Of a stretch of DNA of 24,526 nt, positions 24,107-24,526 are shown piece by piece. This DNA is from Bacteroidota bacterium (lineage in GTDB: Bacteria; Bacteroidota; Bacteroidia; Chitinophagales; Chitinophagaceae): assembly GCA_021824855.1 (NCBI GenBank), contig JAKAJX010000118.1, positions 1 through 24,526 of the forward strand. The letters are read 5' to 3'. The notes beneath the pieces were generated by a model, which was given only the letters and a program-made list of their open reading frames with translations, was not told the origin of the DNA and made no database searches. A program made the translations under genes and the position numbers. The first letter of the stretch is position 1; each line of letters starts with the position of its first letter.

Positions 24107-24526
24107 TTATAATTGATTTGAAGTTCCATTTTGAATAGTAATTTTTAAGGTACAACCTTCTCCCGGCAAAGAAATAATTTCCATGTTGCCATTATAAAAT
24201 TCAACCCTGCTTTTAATATTTTTCAATCCAATGCCATTTTTCTTTTCTGTCATATCAAACCCTACCCCATCGTCGGTAATAGTTAAAAAAATCATTCCAT
24301 CGTTTTCGCTTAACTCAATGGTTACATTGTTTGCTTTAGCATATTTATGAATGTTATTTAATTGCTCTTGTACAATTCGGTAAAGCATTAATTCTTTTTT
24401 AGCATCTATTTTGTTTTGTTCATCTATCTCATACACTAATTGTACTTTTACATCATCGCCAATAGACATTCTGGAAATAAGCGTATTTAATGCATTTCGC
24501 AATCCAAAGTCGGCTAAAGAAGGTGG
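24107..24526 (-). CDS. sensor histidine kinase, C-terminal part (HisKA_3/NarL class), cut by window edge
   Basis: The reading frame is open to the right edge of the window, so the N-terminal part lies outside; the first visible residues PPSLADFGLRNAL match the segment after the phospho-acceptor helix in NarL-class kinases. Next come LMLYRIVQEQLNNIHKYAKA with the N-box Asn, ITDDGVGFD (G1) and GIGLKNIKSRVEFYNG (G2), then PGEGCTLKITI near the C-terminus. All ATP-binding residues are present, so this is an active kinase core, unlike the hybrid at 21852. Only about 139 residues can be seen; sensor domains and partner are unknown. An in-frame TTG at 24502 is not a real start. Confidence 0.9.
   Translation of the reverse strand, partial: PPSLADFGLRNALNTLISRMSIGDDVKVQLVYEIDEQNKIDAKKELMLYRIVQEQLNNIHKYAKANNVTIELSENDGMIFLTITDDGVGFDMTEKKNGIGLKNIKSRVEFYNGNMEIISLPGEGCTLKITIQNGTSNQL

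Overview
This window is AT-rich DNA, about one third G+C by eye, from a member of the Bacteroidota, perhaps a Chitinophagales relative. The pointers are A/T-rich start regions with little Shine-Dalgarno signal, a TTG/TAnnTTTG-type promoter (clearest before the HAD hydrolase gene near 23.4 kb), and Bacteroidota-style protein sets such as split transhydrogenase, AlaGlu-type epimerase and CHASE3/PAS hybrid kinases. No rRNA, tRNA, CRISPR array or intact mobile element was seen.

Layout. 1-3.8 kb, minus strand: a thyA-folA-methyltransferase-pntAA-pntAB cluster that joins thymidylate/folate metabolism to NADPH supply; pntB would lie beyond the left edge. 4.0-13.7 kb, plus strand: a very large sensor kinase with seven PAS domains, its NarL-type response regulator (RR1), a secreted GH5 glycosidase, a secreted 700-residue lipoprotein and a second, closely related regulator (RR2). 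14.0-15.2 kb, minus: proline dehydrogenase. 15.4-17.5 kb, plus: an epimerase / VOC protein / acyl-CoA thioesterase operon. 17.5-18.2 kb, minus: acyltransferase. 18.4-19.1 kb, plus: exported SIMPL protein. 19.3-23.3 kb, plus: a second signalling cluster (CHASE3-PAS-PAS kinase, single-domain receiver, and a receiver-PAS-kinase hybrid with an eroded ATPase domain). 23.4-24.1 kb: HAD phosphatase. At the right edge is the C-terminal part of another kinase on the minus strand.

The most unusual part is 8.5-10.85 kb. An approximately 450-base non-coding segment occurs twice, once before the GH5 gene and once before the lipoprotein gene. Both copies carry the same candidate promoter, the same 35-codon small ORF (one synonymous difference), a long hairpin that overlaps the end and stop codon of that ORF, and a second hairpin followed by a T-run just before the downstream gene. 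Upstream of the second copy lies a frameshifted remnant of the 3' end of a response-regulator gene, so the duplicated unit was originally 'regulator tail + leader'. I infer a repeated structured leader (or small RNA gene) that ties two secreted proteins to the two-component system beside them. This is read from sequence by eye and has not been tested.
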